Part shown: in pieces, positions 43,457-53,034 of the stretch | Layout: each line of letters starts with the position of its first letter | Position numbering within the stretch: position 1 is the stretch's first letter | Assembly (NCBI GenBank): GCA_964030475.1 | Contig: CAXIPT010000016.1 | Span: forward strand, 518,257 to 582,256 | Source of the DNA: Tethya wilhelma | Taxonomy: Eukaryota; Porifera; Demospongiae; Tethyida; Tethyidae | Length of the DNA: 64,000 nucleotides | Direction of reading: 5' to 3' | Program-made: the position numbers and the translations under genes | The notes under the pieces: generated by a model | The model's database searches: none | The model's input: only the letters and a program-made list of their open reading frames with translations | Told to the model about the DNA's origin: nothing

Positions 43457-44066
43457 GCCATCTTTCTTCTCCAACTTGTCACAACTCACCTTTCTTCGTC
43501 TCTTGCTCTCCACTCTTGGCTGCTCCGTTGGCAGTATTTTGTGGCACCTCATCTTCTTCTTTCTTTACAACCTCCTTTCCATCATCAGTGGGTGGAGTTG
43601 TGGGTGTGGTCAATCCATTCTCTTCGAATTTCTCCCAAGTAGCGGAGGTTCGTGCAACGACAGGCTCTGCCCCTTTTTCCTCGGATTGTGATCCAATCTC
43701 AACAACTACTGTTGTCTCAGTTACGCTTGAATGACCATTACTAGTGGGCATGGCATCGGGAATAGTGGGTGTGACATCATCAAAAGGAGAAGGGGTGTGG
43801 TCACGGTCACTATCGGAGGGATTTGGGGGAGATCCAATTTGGTCTAACGAGGACACAGAATCGTGTGTTTCGAGGTTGGACGCGAAATCAAAAGTTGCCT
43901 CTAGTTCGGGGGGACTCTCAGTATCAGGGGGTGGGGTCTCGCTACGAAAGGGGTTTGTTGTCGTCGAGGTACGGGGACGAGAAACAGAGGAGGAGTCAGC
44001 CGTGGGAACGGGGGCATCCTCTAGGAAGTTGGTCGAGAAACGTGCCGATTGGAGATCAAACGCCAT
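37867..44066 (-). CDS. Stonin-like endocytic adaptor (one exon unaccounted for)
   Basis: On minus: exon 44066-43490 begins [14 protein letters not shown] and is acidic and Pro/Ser/Thr-rich with an NPF motif (TTTNPFRSE), the EH-domain ligand of stonins. Exon 41687-41459 ([19 protein letters not shown]) opens the stonin homology part. Exon 40850-39956 continues with [10 protein letters not shown] and the mu-homology domain ([42 protein letters not shown]). Exon 38048-37867 ends with [16 protein letters not shown]. The last three junctions are in frame; the join from 43490 to 41687 is out of phase by one base, so an exon is missing between them, perhaps at the single N at 42250. Stonins sort synaptotagmin-type cargo in clathrin endocytosis. 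Which stonin it is, I cannot say. Confidence 0.8.
38125..38995 (+). pseudogene. Duplicate of two SAMM50 exons inside the last stonin intron
   Basis: Exons 38204-38342 and 38557-38691 equal the SAMM50 exons 36115-36253 and 36480-36614 in length, splice sites and frame, with a handful of base differences (for example GGGTCACAGACC for GGGTCACACACC). The copy lies downstream of the SAMM50 stop and antisense in the stonin intron 38049-39955, so it cannot be spliced into a usual SAMM50 message without skipping the stop exon. The block starts in a (CT)n and ends in a (CA)n tract. A single N at 38124 marks its left edge, so misassembly is possible. Confidence 0.8.
39050..39115 (-). repeat. tRNA-derived SINE-like fragment
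   Basis: On minus, GGTCTTGGGTTCAATTCCCA is a B-box-like T-arm with a matching stem, preceded by a tRNA-like GTGCCTCACTAGTAGTCAGG. No full cloverleaf forms. Confidence 0.45.
39630..39705 (-). repeat. tRNA-derived SINE-like fragment with A and B boxes
   Basis: On minus, TAGCTCAGTGGTAAGAGCAT (A box) is followed by CCTGGGTTCGAATCCCAG (B box with a perfect T stem). The anticodon stem does not pair well, so I call a SINE head, not a tRNA gene. The plus-strand reading [18 protein letters not shown] is a by-product of this sequence. Confidence 0.55.
40997..41267. mobile_element. 270 bp MITE in a stonin intron
   Basis: The left end TATCTCAGTCTAGGAAGGTC with GTAAGAAGCTGGGA is inverted at the right as TCCCAGCTTCATACGACCTT with CCTAGACTGAGATA. 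Inner arms also pair (AATCTTTCAAATGATATGGT with ACCATACCATTTGAAAGATC). The element is nearly one long hairpin. Confidence 0.8.
41697..41770. repeat. (GA)n microsatellite at a stonin acceptor
   Basis: On the stonin sense strand this is a (TC)n tract running straight into CCTCTAG, the acceptor of exon 41687-41459. Confidence 0.9.
42186..42250. repeat. (GA)n microsatellite ending in a single N
   Basis: About 31 GA units, then one N. It lies in the intron where a stonin exon seems to be missing. The N may stand for a collapsed gap. Confidence 0.9.
42251..43489. other. Stonin intron with two (CA)n tracts
   Basis: (CA)n tracts lie at about 43125-43169 and 43418-43454. I looked for the missing stonin exon on minus and found none. 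No other gene is seen. Confidence 0.45.
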
Positions 44067-45243
44067 GATAGCCTATAGAGTGATTGATGGAATTTTTCTC
44101 TCTCCAAAGTTTTGAAAATACTTTGCTTCCTACACATTTGAATATGCATAATGTATGTGAGTGTGTGTGTATAAAAATTAATGGCAATGAATAAGTTAAA
44201 ATTTTCAATGCTTCTAATCACAAAAATTTTAAAGTAGGTAGACCAGACTATTATTTTTGACAGGGGGTATTATATCTATCTCACATGGTACAAATTTATC
44301 TGAAAGGGGAGGTACTTGCTGATATCATCATGGCAGTTAGTTAGCTAGTGATGATGAAGTACTATAAGTGAGCAGAGCACTTATCTTACAATACAACAAG
44401 TACTTACACACACACTTGGGCTTTATCTACTCTGGAAAGAAAAGATAAACTGTTTTGGTATAGAACCAGTAAACTCTACTTTGATGCGCCTATAATATCG
44501 CTTACAAAGGTGTTTTCAAGACACTTTTAACTGTTAACACTTCGCATGCTAACAAGAAGAACATGGAGAAGACATTTTCTAGCACTTTGTAAACAGACAC
44601 ACAAAACGTACCAAACTTGAGGTGTGAACTCGTATTTGTGCTTGAACAAGTCAGTTAACTTTCGATCAAAGAGGCAGCTGGAAGGAAGATCGGGATATTT
44701 TCTTTCTTTTTCAAACAATGTCGTCTCGTTTAGATCAGCTCAGTACAAAAAAACCAACCGCTCTGCTCAAAGAAAGAGAAATCAGTGTTGGAAGCTGTAC
44801 AAATTTCTCAGGTCATCGTTGATTGAAAATGTGGGGATTTGCTCAAGTGTTCGTTTCCGGTTCCCATACCGGAAGCTAGCGGGTTAATTAACCATTAATT
44901 AATTGGAGACTAGCCCCACCCCTTAGCTACGTGGTGTGGGGTACCCGGCAAAAGGAGCGAAAAGATTGCAGCAAGCTTCGGTTGGAGTGGAATTTTGTAG
45001 CAGCCCTTGCAAGCCAGGTAAGTCAATATGTGTGGACAACATTAGTTCTAATATCTATAATGTATTATGACTGTGTGTAAAACCGCAAAGTATGGCACTA
45101 CTGATGAATTCAATAACAGTAAGATGATATTAACTGATAAACTTGCTAAAAGAGCAAACCACAATACAGTACCTAATGATTATTTATGGAAATACTGATG
45201 CACACAGTCAGAGAGAGAAGCAGTCAAAATATCATAGCTAGTC
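44067..45243. other. Upstream region of stonin and leader of CFAP90
   Basis: An acceptor-like CTCTATAG lies 6 bp before the stonin ATG on minus, so at least one leader exon is upstream. For CFAP90, a donor-like AAGCCAG|GTAAGTC at about 45012-45024 suggests a non-coding first exon at about 44950-45017. A short plus-strand frame (44718-44822, MSSRLDQLSTKKPTALLK) has no support. Confidence 0.45.
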
Positions 45244-46266
45244 ATGGCTTACCCCGGAGATGGTTACAAGATGTCCAACTATGGGCTGAAGAGATACTCT
45301 CCCGAACAGACCAAAGAACAATGGAGAGAGAATGTGGACAGAGAGAACAAGGTACGTACGTAAACAGCCAATATTACTATTAGAATCGACTATTGTTTGT
45401 AAGACTTTGTTGATAATCAGCTGCAGGCACGAATTTGTTTCCCATAAATTATCTTTATAGCCAACTGTATTGATGTGTTTATTAATTTTCAATTTAAAAA
45501 ATCATTCCTTAATTTCTCAGATCACCAAGTTCCATGCAGCCACCAAGAAAGCTGTCGACTCAAGTCCAGTCATTGATCCTCTCACAACAGAGCGTGTCAA
45601 CTACTTCAACAACGACAAGTCCTACCAGTGTGTTTCCACCTACGACAGAACCTTCCATGTCAAAGAAGGCTACTCCAGCAAACTGAAGAGAGACGATCGT
45701 GAGCACACACAGGGATTGAACGTCCATGCTGAAGAGGAGGGGAAACAGGTCTATAGGCATTGATAAATTATGCTTTTCATATATCCAAATATTCTATTTT
45801 TATGCCTAAAAATTGTGCCCATTATGCTCAGTAGGTCACCTATTATGCTCAAAAATTTCTTACTGAATACATAAAATACAAAATTTTTAGTTGCTGTACC
45901 GTAGCATAAGTGATGCAGTTGGTCACTGTCGGTGATGTAGTCCTCTATATAAATAGATTTTGGTTCAAGAAAAAGAATATTATAGCAAGCAAAACACCCT
46001 TTCTACAGTAATAATGATGACCATTACCCAATCTAGGAGAAATTTCAACTTATAATATAATTGTTCCCACATGATGCTTTTCAAGCACCTATTCACCTAT
46101 TATTATCCTCAATTTATCAATGCCTAAACAGGTACCAGTGCTGACCTCCTCTGTGTACGGCCACAGAGAACCTCTGGAGCATCCCGATAGGAAGCACGTG
46201 AGAGTAGGCCTTGTGAAGAGGGACTTTTATCGATCTTGTGGGACCAATATGACGCCTAGTTCGTGA
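45244..46266 (+). CDS. CFAP90: CFAP90 (C5orf49-like) ciliary protein
   Basis: Exons 45244-45351, 45521-45748 and 46132-46266, all whole-codon lengths with GT-AG ends, give 156 aa. I recognise the C5orf49/CFAP90 pattern in YNFNND-like TERVNYFNNDKSYQCVSTYD, then EGYSSKLKRDDREHTQGLNV, EEEGKQVPVLTSSVYGHRE and HVRVGLVKRDFYRSCG. CFAP90 is a small microtubule-inner protein of motile-cilium doublets; a sponge has many motile cilia. Length and order fit. The recognition is by memory of conserved words, mainly the KLxRDDREH and SSxYGxR motifs. No membrane segment or signal peptide. Confidence 0.75.
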
Positions 46267-46726
46267 ACGGTTGTCATGCAACAAAACCACATAATATAAT
46301 TATATGAACAGTTCATTGCCAATAGTCTCTTCATTATCTATGATAGCATATTCCATACTGTTCTTTGTGATGTTGTACATGTGCTAATTATTCATCACTT
46401 TATTTATTGAATGTCAAAGTTTTGCTCTGCATGCCTAAAATACCAACTTTATTCACGTGTCCATCTACGCATGCGTAAGTAATAGCTATCACGTGATCAG
46501 CTCCACCCTTTATTCTGGAATATTCTTTGGCAAGAGACGAGTGGAAGTTGAAAGACATGACTTCATTTTGTTCTGGAACATTCGAGCAGCGAACAGAGTT
46601 CTCTAGACCTCCTGACTCTAGGGACTATAACAGAGGTTTAGCGGAGAGAGTTTTTCACAGAAACTGAGTTACAAGTTGAGAAGAGAACTTGAATACGAAG
46701 AGCTGAAACCAAACCATTTTAGAATT
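46267..46726 (+). promoter_or_regulatory. Promoter of DNAJB gene with two perfect heat-shock elements
   Basis: Two three-unit heat-shock elements, TTCTGGAATATTC at 46513-46525 and TTCTGGAACATTC at 46571-46583, match the alternating TTCnnGAAnnTTC site of HSF. Just upstream is TATCACGTGATCAG (46487-46500), with an E-box CACGTG, also found before the next DNAJB gene. This suggests heat induction. Confidence 0.8.
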
Positions 46727-47901
46727 ATGGGCAAAGATTATTATAAGATTCTTGGCGTGAAGAGAGACGCCACTGAACAAGAAATCAAGAAGGCTTATCA
46801 CAAGATGGCCCTGAAGTTTCACCCAGACAAGAACAGAGAGCCGGGCGCCGAGGACAAGTTCAAAGAGATAGCTGAAGCCTATGACGTCCTCAGCGATGGT
46901 AAGTTATACTAAAATCACTGACACAATATTTACAAACATGCTCACCCCACATGCAGCCACACACACTATGACTCACCTAATGAGCACTCATACTTTTTAT
47001 TTTAAGATTTGTGAACGATATCGTACCTTTTCTTATCTCTCTCTTAGCTCGTAAACGGCAAATCTTTGACCAAGTTGGTGAAGAAGGACTAAAAAGAGGT
47101 GGAGGAGAGTTCAATGGTGGCTATACATTCCAAGGGGACCCCAAAGAAATCTTCTCCCAATTCTTCGGTGGCTCAAACCCCTTTGAAAGCTTCATGGGGG
47201 GTTCATTTTTCTCCGGCGCTGGAGGTCAAAGTGCAACTGGTGGTGGGAGTTTCCCGGGAAGTTTTACTTTCAGTACTATAAACGGAACAGGAGGTCACGG
47301 GGTCGAAGGAATGGATTTTAGTGATTTTGGAGGATTAGGGGGCCATCGACAAGACCCCCCAATCGAACACAAACTAAATTTGAGTCTGGAGGAACTGTAC
47401 GCTGGCTGTACCAAGAAGATGAAGATTAATCGCAGGGTGCTTTTGGCTGATAACTCGTCCACTGCACAAGAAGATAAGATTTTAGAGATCAACGTCAAAC
47501 CAGGTTGGAAGGCTGGCACAAAGATACGATTTGACAAAGAAGGAGATCAGAAACCTGGCAGGATACCAGCGGACATTGTTTTCGTGGTTCACGAAAAACC
47601 ACACTCACTGTTCAAGAGAGAAGGTAATGATTTGAGACATAATGCCAAGATCACATTGAAACAGGCTCTGTGTGGAGGGGGAAAGATCAAAGTCCCTACA
47701 ATTAGTGGAAAGAAGATCTCATTACCTCTAAATGATGTCATTACCCCAGACACTGTCGAAGTGGTGGCTGGTGAAGGGATGCCGATCTCAAAAGAACCGG
47801 GAAAATACGGGAACTTATTGGTTGGATTTGATATTCAATATCCAAGAAGTTTATCAAAGGACATGAAACAAAAACTAGCAAAATTGCTTCCGGACAGTTA
47901 G
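46727..47901 (+). CDS. DNAJB1/4/5-type HSP40 co-chaperone
   Basis: Exons 46727-46898 and 47048-47901 (donor GATG|GTAAGT, acceptor CTTAG|CTCG) give 341 aa, the usual class B length. The start ATG opens [15 protein letters not shown]. The J domain (residues 1-70) has KFHPDKN with the HPD motif that stimulates HSP70 ATPase. A Gly/Phe-rich region follows ([17 protein letters not shown]), then two C-terminal substrate-binding domains ([50 protein letters not shown]) and a short dimerisation end. It works in cytosol and nucleus with HSP70. Upstream heat-shock elements fit stress induction. DNAJB1, B4 and B5 cannot be told apart here. Confidence 0.9.
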
Positions 47902-48130
47902 CAAGAAAGAGGAGACCAGCCTGGTTCTGCCATCAACCTAACTTTGTTCATTGTTCATGCATTAATTCAAACTCTTACACACAACTTTGATTTTATCATT
48001 ACATGTATTGCACAGTACTACTGCACTTTGAATGGAATTTGATTACATAAAAAATTATTTAATTACTAATGATTAACAGTAAATTGCATGCCTCAGGAGG
48101 TAATTAATCAGCTGCATAATGCTTTTAACA

Positions 48131-48264
48131 TATCACGTGATCAGCCCCACCTTTCTTCTGGAAGATTCTCGAAGATTCTGATAATTCTCGAATGCAAGAT
48201 TGAGCCAACTGGGCAAGAGCTATATAGCTATTAATATGTAGTGTTGCAACTTCTCTAGCTAGCT
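48131..48264 (+). promoter_or_regulatory. Promoter of the short DNAJB paralogue with a long heat-shock element
   Basis: TATCACGTGATCAG at 48131-48144 repeats the word in the first promoter. TTCTGGAAGATTCTCGAAGA with TTC (48156-48178) is a perfect five-unit element, followed by TTCTCGAA at 48185-48192. The control region is thus copied together with the gene and is, if anything, stronger. Confidence 0.8.
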
Positions 48265-48503
48265 ATGGGGAAGGATTACTACAAGATTCTCGGTCTAAAG
48301 AGAGATGCCACGGAACAGGAGATCAAGAAGGCCTATCGCAAGCTGACTCTGAAGTTCCGTGACGAGAAAAACTTGGAAGCAGACGCCGAGGAGAAGTTCC
48401 AAGAGATAACAGAGGCTTATGGCGTCCTCAGTGATGGTAGGTAGTCTACTCTCATGCAGTCTCTCATACACCATGCACCAAGACTGCTGTATAGTTGAAT
48501 AGT

Positions 48504-48553
<50 letters not shown>

Positions 48554-48764
48554 ACAACTGAAAGAAGAAGACACTAGCTACACATTCACCGGTGGCAACC
48601 CTAAAGAATTCTTTACGAAATTCTTTGGTGACTCAAACCCCTTTGATGGTTTCATGGCGGGGCCATTTCTCTCCAGCAGTAGTGATGGAGGTCAAGGTTC
48701 AACTGGTGGGAGCTTGCCAAAACACAAACAAGAACCAAAATTAAAACCAATTCCAGGCAGTTAG
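48265..48764 (+). CDS. Shortened DNAJB paralogue lacking the HPD motif
   Basis: Exons 48265-48436 and 48550-48764 join in the same phase as in the neighbour and give 128 aa. The J-like part ([20 protein letters not shown]) is close to the neighbour's, but KFHPDKN reads KFRDEKN, so HPD is gone and HSP70 stimulation is not expected. The second exon keeps a Gly/Phe-like part ([20 protein letters not shown]) and then a short Ser/Gly and Lys tail ending KPIPGS; both C-terminal domains are absent. A (CA)n tract fills the acceptor side of the intron and may have replaced the start of the original exon 2. The frame is open throughout, so a dominant-negative or regulatory role is possible, as is a recent pseudogene. 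Confidence 0.7.
48507..48548. repeat. (CA)n microsatellite ending in the acceptor
   Basis: About 20 CA units lead directly into CAG, the acceptor of exon 48550-48764. Confidence 0.95.
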
Positions 48765-49236
48765 CTAGTTGGAGAGAAAACTGAAAAAAATGGAAAAACT
48801 GCAACTAACTATTGCAAGCCCAATGCACCTTACCTTTGTATTAGTCTTGCTAGCCAGACTATCCTCAAAAAAATAATCTGGCGAGTGAGAGTATATATAT
48901 ACCATATATATTTTTTTATTGTATTGCAGTGATGTCATCATGACATGTCATCGTCATAATAGATGACTAGCTGCATAATAGTATACTAATTATGGTTCAG
49001 TGTCACAAACACTAGCTGACTCTTGGCTGATCATTACGTAATATGCTGACCATAAAAATTGTAGGTTAACTTAAACCATGACTTAAATGGAATCAGAATT
49101 TTAATATTAAATTATTTACATGTGAATGTTTGAAAGTTACAAGTACATGTGCATAATGAAGTTATGAGTGCTTGCATGCACATCTTGAATGTCGCATGTT
49201 GAATCCTAAGAGAACATGTCGCATGTTTAATGTTAT
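48765..49236. other. No gene seen
   Basis: AT-rich 3' flank of the short DNAJB gene with a (TATA)n-like stretch near 48890-48920. Nothing else is supported. Confidence 0.4.
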
Positions 49237-49239
49237 TAG

Positions 49240-49944
49240 CACAATGTGATACGTATGTTGAATATTGAATAATAATGTTGAATGCATGACATTATATTGA
49301 AAGATGCATGTTGAAAGATACATGTTAAAAGATGCATGTTGAACGATGCATGTTGAAAGATGCATGCATGTTGAAAGATACATATGTTGAAAGATGCATG
49401 TTCAAAGATGCATGCTGAAAGATACATATGTTGAAAGATGCATGTTGAAAGATGCATGTTGAAAGATACAAGATGCATGTTGAAAGATGCATGTTGAAAG
49501 ATACATGTTGAAAGATGCATATTGAAAGATGCATGCTGAAAAATACATATGTTGAAAGATGCATGTTGAAAGATGCATGTTGAAAGATTACATGCAAGAA
49601 CCATGTTGAAAGATGCATGTTGAAAGATGCATGTTGAAAGATACATATGTTGAAAGATGAATGTTGAAAGATGCATGTTGAAAGATACATATGTTGAAAG
49701 ATACATGTTGAAAGATGCATGTTGAAAGATGCATGCTGAAAGATACATAATTATGTTGAAAGATACAAGATACATGTTGAAAGATGCATGTTGAAAGATG
49801 CATGATACATGTTGAAAAATGCATGTTGAAAGATGCATGCTGAAAGATACATATGTTGAAAGATGCATGTTGAAAGATGCATGTTGAAAGATATATGCAT
49901 GTTGAAAGATACATGTTGAAAGATGCATGTTGAAAGATACATAT
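49240..49944. repeat. 14-bp satellite, array 1
   Basis: Tandem copies of ATGTTGAAAGATGC (variants GATAC, and ATATGTTGAAAGATAC with 2 extra bases) fill about 0.7 kb. Both unit length (14 with 16, 20 and others) and the base after GAT (G or A) vary. Long frames such as MHLSTCIFQHASFN on minus arise because 14-bp units cycle through frames; they are not genes. Its right end touches a MITE. Confidence 0.9.
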
Positions 49945-50356
49945 ACAAGTAGTAAAAATTTCAAAAAAATAAGTAGTGTAGGAATGGGCAGTGCGGTAAA
50001 AAGTATTGGAACAAGGCATGGTCTCAGTTTCGGCACATGACTACTTCATTTTTATTCTTGATCCCTCGTATAGATTTTTTGTGTCCAGTTGTAATATTAA
50101 ATTTGTACACTGATTGTATACTGTAGCTTAATTATTATAATTGCATGCATTGATTGGTTCAAATTTCTACTATAATCCCTTGGCTAAGAAATGAAGTAAA
50201 CCATAACAGAGAGGTATAAATTGGACTGCTGGCCAAGAGTTGGGCATAAAAATGAAGTAGTCATGTGCCGAAACTGAGACCCTACCTTGTTCCAATACTT
50301 TTTACCGCACTGCCCATTCCTACACTACTTATTTTTTTGAAATTTTTACTACTTGT
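49945..50356. mobile_element. 412 bp MITE with ~113 bp inverted repeats
   Basis: The left arm ACAAGTAGTAAAAATTTCAA ... GTAGTGTAGGAATGGGCAGT ... CTCAGTTTCGGCACATGACT is mirrored by AGTCATGTGCCGAAACTGAG ... ACTGCCCATTCCTACACTAC ... TTGAAATTTTTACTACTTGT. The core of about 185 bp has no frame. A second copy lies at 52438-52736. Confidence 0.85.
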
Positions 50357-50716
50357 TCATTCACTTTTTTCAACACTACAGTGTGGAAACACTATCAGAG
50401 ACTGGTTAGTCCCTGCAAAAAACTTGAGAGGCAGCTACATGCACTTCATTATACTGGAGGCTAGTGCGCATGCGCATAATAATGCCACGTGGATAATGAC
50501 CTTTGACCTCTATCTACAGAGATGGCTGCATTGAAGTACATGAATTTTATACTCTCAGTTTCAAAGCTTTCTAGTTTTTGTTTAGGCTTATTTGTGATGT
50601 AAATGAGTATCAAGGAATGTACTACCTATGAAAAGGAGTTACTTTGTGCTGTCAAAGTTGGCTCAACACATTCTGGTTCTCTGGAAATGCTTTTCAAGTA
50701 AGTCAGTTAGAAAGTA
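50357..50716. other. Spacer with a possible RNase H relic
   Basis: One plus-strand frame near 50614-50665 reads KECTTYEKELLCAVKVG, similar to the RNase H start of Ty3-type elements. It is too short for a firm call. The rest shows nothing. Confidence 0.3.
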
Positions 50717-50760
50717 NNNNNNNNNNNNNNNNNNNNNNNNNNNNNNNNNNNNNNNNNNNN
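50717..50760. other. Assembly gap (44 N)
   Basis: Unknown bases at the left edge of the second satellite array, so the true length of that array is not known. Confidence 0.95.
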
Positions 50761-52437
50761 ATGTTGAAAGATGCATGTTGAAAGATACATATGTTGAAAG
50801 ATGCATATTTTGAAAGATGCATCTTGAAAGATACATATGTTGAAAGATGCATGTTTTGAAAGATACATGTTGAAAGATGCATGTTGCGGATATAAGATGC
50901 ATGTTGAAAGATATATACATGTCAATTGAAAGATACATATATGTTGAAAGATATATACATGTTGAAAGATGCATGTTGAAAGATACATATGTTGAAAGAT
51001 GCATGTTGAAAGATACATATGTTGAAAGATGCATGTGGAAGAAACATGTAAAAAGATGCATGTTGAAAAATACATGTTGAAAGATGCATGTTGAAAGATA
51101 CATGTTGAAAGATGCATGTTAAAAAGATACATATGTTAAAAGATGCATGTTGAAAGATACAAGATGCATGTTGAAAGATACATGTTGAAAGATACATATG
51201 TTGAAAGATGCATGTTGAAAGATACATGTTGAAAGATACAAGATGCATGTTGAAAGATACATGTCAAAAGATGCATGTTGAAAGATGCATGTTGAAAGAT
51301 ACAAGATGCATGTTGAAAGATACATGTTGAAAGATGCATGTTGAAAGATACATGTTGAAAGATGCATGTTAAAAAATGCATGTTAAAAGATACATATGTT
51401 GAAAGATGCATGTTAAAAAATGCATGTTGAAAGATACATATGTTGAAAGATGCATGTTGAAAGATACAAGATGCATGTTGAAAGATACATGTTGAAAGAT
51501 GCATGTTGAAAGATACATGTATATATATGTTGAAAGATGCATGTTGAAAGATACATGTTGAAAGATGCATGTTGAAAGATACATATGTTGAAAGATGCAT
51601 GTCAAAAGATGCATGTTGAAAGATAATGTTGAAAGATACATATTATGTTGAAAGATGCATGTCAAAAGATGCATGTTGAAAGATACAAGACTCAGTGCAT
51701 GTTGAAAGATACATGTTGAAAAATGCATGTTGAAAGATACATGTTGAAAGATGCATGTTGAAAAATACATATGCACATGTTGAAAGATGCATGTTGAAAG
51801 ATACAAGATGCATGTTGAAAGATACATGTTGAAAGATACATATATGTTGAAAGATGCATGTTGAAAGATACATGTTGAAAGATGCATGTTGAAAGATACA
51901 TATGTTGAAAGATGCATGTTGAAAGATACATGTTGAAAGATACATGTTGAAAGATTCATGTTGAAAGATGCATGTTGAAAAATGCATGTTGAAAGATACA
52001 AGATGCATGTTGAAAGATATATACATGTCAATTGAAAGATACATATGTTGAAAGATACATGTTGAAAGATGCATGTTGAAAGATACATGTCAAAAGATAC
52101 ATGTTGAAAGATACATATTATGTTGAAAGATGCATGTTGAAAGATGCATGTTGAAAGATGCATACATATGTTGAAAGATGCATGTTGAAAGATACATGTC
52201 AAAAGATGCATGTTGAAAGATGCATGTTGAAAGATGCATGTTGAAAGATACAAGATGCATGTTGAAATATGCATGTTGAAAGATACATGTTGAAAGATGC
52301 ATGTTGAAAGATACATGTTGAAAAATACATGTTGAAATATGCATGTTGAAAGATACATGTTGAAAGATGCATATATGTTGAAAGATGGATGTTGAAAGAT
52401 ATATACATGTTGAAAGATACATGATTGTTGAATAATA
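50761..52437. repeat. 14-bp satellite, array 2
   Basis: About 1.7 kb of the same unit (ATGTTGAAAGATGC or ...GATAC). Higher-order variants include GATACAAGATGC blocks about every 40-100 bp and the word ATATACATGTCAATTGAAAG at 50911 and 52018. It begins at the N-run and ends inside a truncated copy of the MITE at 49945-50356. Confidence 0.9.
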
Positions 52438-52736
52438 TCTCAATTTCGGCACATGACTAATTAATTTTTTCCTTGGCTGGTAATCTAATCCTGCCTGCTA
52501 TACTTTATTCCACTGTTTAGCTTATAGTGATAACATTGGTAGGAATTTGGACCATACGGTTGCTGATAAGCTATTCTTCTACAGATCATTCTTGGACCAT
52601 TTACGACAATAATATAGAGCGATTAAAAATGAAAATGAAGTAGTCATGTGCCGAAATTGAGACCATTCCTTGTTCCAATCCTTTTTACCGCACTGCCCAT
52701 TCCTACACTACTTATATTTTGAAATTTTTACTACTT
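52438..52736. mobile_element. Second copy of the satellite-bordering MITE, left arm truncated
   Basis: It begins TCTCAATTTCGGCACATGAC, the inner part of the left arm, and has a full right arm (AGTCATGTGCCGAAATTGAG to AAATTTTTACTACTTGT). About 80 bp of the left end are replaced by satellite. Confidence 0.8.
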
Positions 52737-53034
52737 GTTAATAATTTTACAAACTCAAAAAACTAACTTTCATTATCACTGCTGAATTTTTGTGGTGGAC
52801 TAGCTAAGCTATCTAGTGCCGAAAGGAAAGATTGTCAATCAATAATCATTTACAGGTTACTAACGTACAATGAAATTGTCAATTTGAACCAAGCTATTAG
52901 GTTATTAAATAAGATTGTTAGGATAAGAAATGTATAATACACAATGACATGTATAGATTGATGTCTAAATATACAACATAAGTGACAGCATAGATCATAA
53001 AGTAAATGCATAATAAAAAACGTTTCTTCGCTAA
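52737..53034. other. 3' flank of the ARHGAP11-like gene
   Basis: AT-rich; should hold its 3' untranslated region. No other feature is seen. Confidence 0.4.

Noticed and set aside
44527..44718. 63-codon minus-strand frame (FEKERKYPDLPSSC) as first stonin exon
   Set aside because: No ATG in frame, and joining it to the next exon gives the wrong phase for MAFDLQS.
49240..52437. CRISPR-like array
   Set aside because: Units are contiguous 14-16 bp repeats without unique spacers, and the DNA is eukaryotic.
49236..52452. Long minus-strand frames of the type MHLSTCIFQHASFN, up to 329 codons
   Set aside because: They exist only because the 14-bp satellite unit has no stop in these frames; every frame gives the same repeat peptide. 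No start context or unique sequence supports a protein.
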